DNA of 15,044 nucleotides, taken from NCBI GenBank assembly GCA_944393455.1, contig CALYAH010000142.1, positions 1 through 15,044 on the forward strand, given 5' to 3'. Shown one piece after another: positions 14,791 through 15,044 of this stretch. The notes beneath the pieces were generated by a model that ran no database searches, was not told the DNA's origin, and was given only the letters and a program-made list of their open reading frames with translations. A program made the translations under genes and the position numbers. Position 1 is the stretch's first letter. Each line of letters starts with the position of its first letter. This DNA is from an uncultured Clostridia bacterium (GTDB lineage: Bacteria; Bacillota; Clostridia; TANB77; CAG-508).

Positions 14791-15044
14791 TTGAAAAACA
14801 AGCAAGAAGGAATAACATTAATGGCGTTAGTAATTACAATAATAGTTCTAATAATATTAGCAGGAATAACAATAGGAACACTAACAGGAGAAAATGGGAT
14901 AATTAAAAACTCAAAGGAAGCAAAAACACAAACTGAAATAGCAAATGAAAAAGAAATAATAGACAAATCAAGCGTAGAAGCGATGGGGAAAAATAAGAGA
15001 GGGAATTTAGTAGAAGAAGAATTTCAAGAAGCAATGGATAGCAA
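14791..15044 (+). CDS. Second pilin-like surface protein, N-terminal part (3' end outside window)
   Basis: The start is TTG 14791, eight bases after SD AAAGGAGG and aligned with the ATG of the paralogue at 12718. The 84 visible codons read MKNKQEGITLMALVITIIVL and continue as a close copy of the first gene (GITIGTLTGENGII, QTEIANEKEII) before diverging. It carries the same pilin-like signal, again without Glu at +5. The cassette 2 promoter faces it, so it should be the expressed copy. The C-terminal domain lies outside the window. Confidence 0.85.
   Translation, partial: MKNKQEGITLMALVITIIVLIILAGITIGTLTGENGIIKNSKEAKTQTEIANEKEIIDKSSVEAMGKNKRGNLVEEEFQEAMDS

Overview
The window is very AT-rich, uses AGA/AGG for nearly all arginine, has strong AGGAG-type ribosome binding sites, and reads almost entirely on the + strand. 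Together with a spore photoproduct lyase homologue, an OmpR/histidine-kinase pair and pilin-like proteins of the KGITLIALVIT type, this points to a low-GC, probably spore-forming member of the Clostridia, perhaps an uncultured gut lineage. The species cannot be named from the sequence.

Layout: 1-411 is the 3' end of a HAD-family hydrolase gene. 476-804 is a small monocistronic unit for a 65-residue protein with its own promoter and terminator. 816-3846 is a two-component system. 3909-5563 is a membrane-anchored protein of unknown function followed by a PflX-like radical SAM protein. 5707-7163 is thyA-folA (dTMP and folate metabolism). 7196-8289 is a splB-like gene. 8286-12449 is a two-gene ABC exporter of the MacB/FtsX type. 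12495-15044 holds two paralogous pilin-like surface protein genes, each behind a 152-bp segment flanked by inverted repeats.

Three systems stand out. (1) Three genes carry four apparent +1 frameshifts. All four fall exactly on an in-frame CGG codon followed by A, where skipping the C and reading GGA (Gly) restores the protein. No other in-frame CGG exists in any gene of the window, although CGA and CGT are used as ordinary arginine codons and CGG occurs 15 times out of frame. This suggests that CGG is an unassigned, +1-shifting codon in this organism. (2) The two pilin-like genes sit behind what look like invertible promoters. Each has 27-bp inverted repeats with the same 152-bp spacing. The recombinase-arm sequences are shared by both cassettes, but the central bases are matched only within a cassette. 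The two 152-bp segments are homologous but lie in opposite orientations, so a near-consensus promoter points away from the first gene (OFF) and toward the second (ON). (3) A family of about 32-nt REP-like palindromes (TGAGACA ... TGTCTCA around a CTCTGTCCC core) is scattered at gene ends. It occurs singly or as inverted pairs and in three cases supplies the TGA stop codon of the gene it follows.

No tRNA, rRNA, CRISPR array, recombinase or transposase gene was seen.
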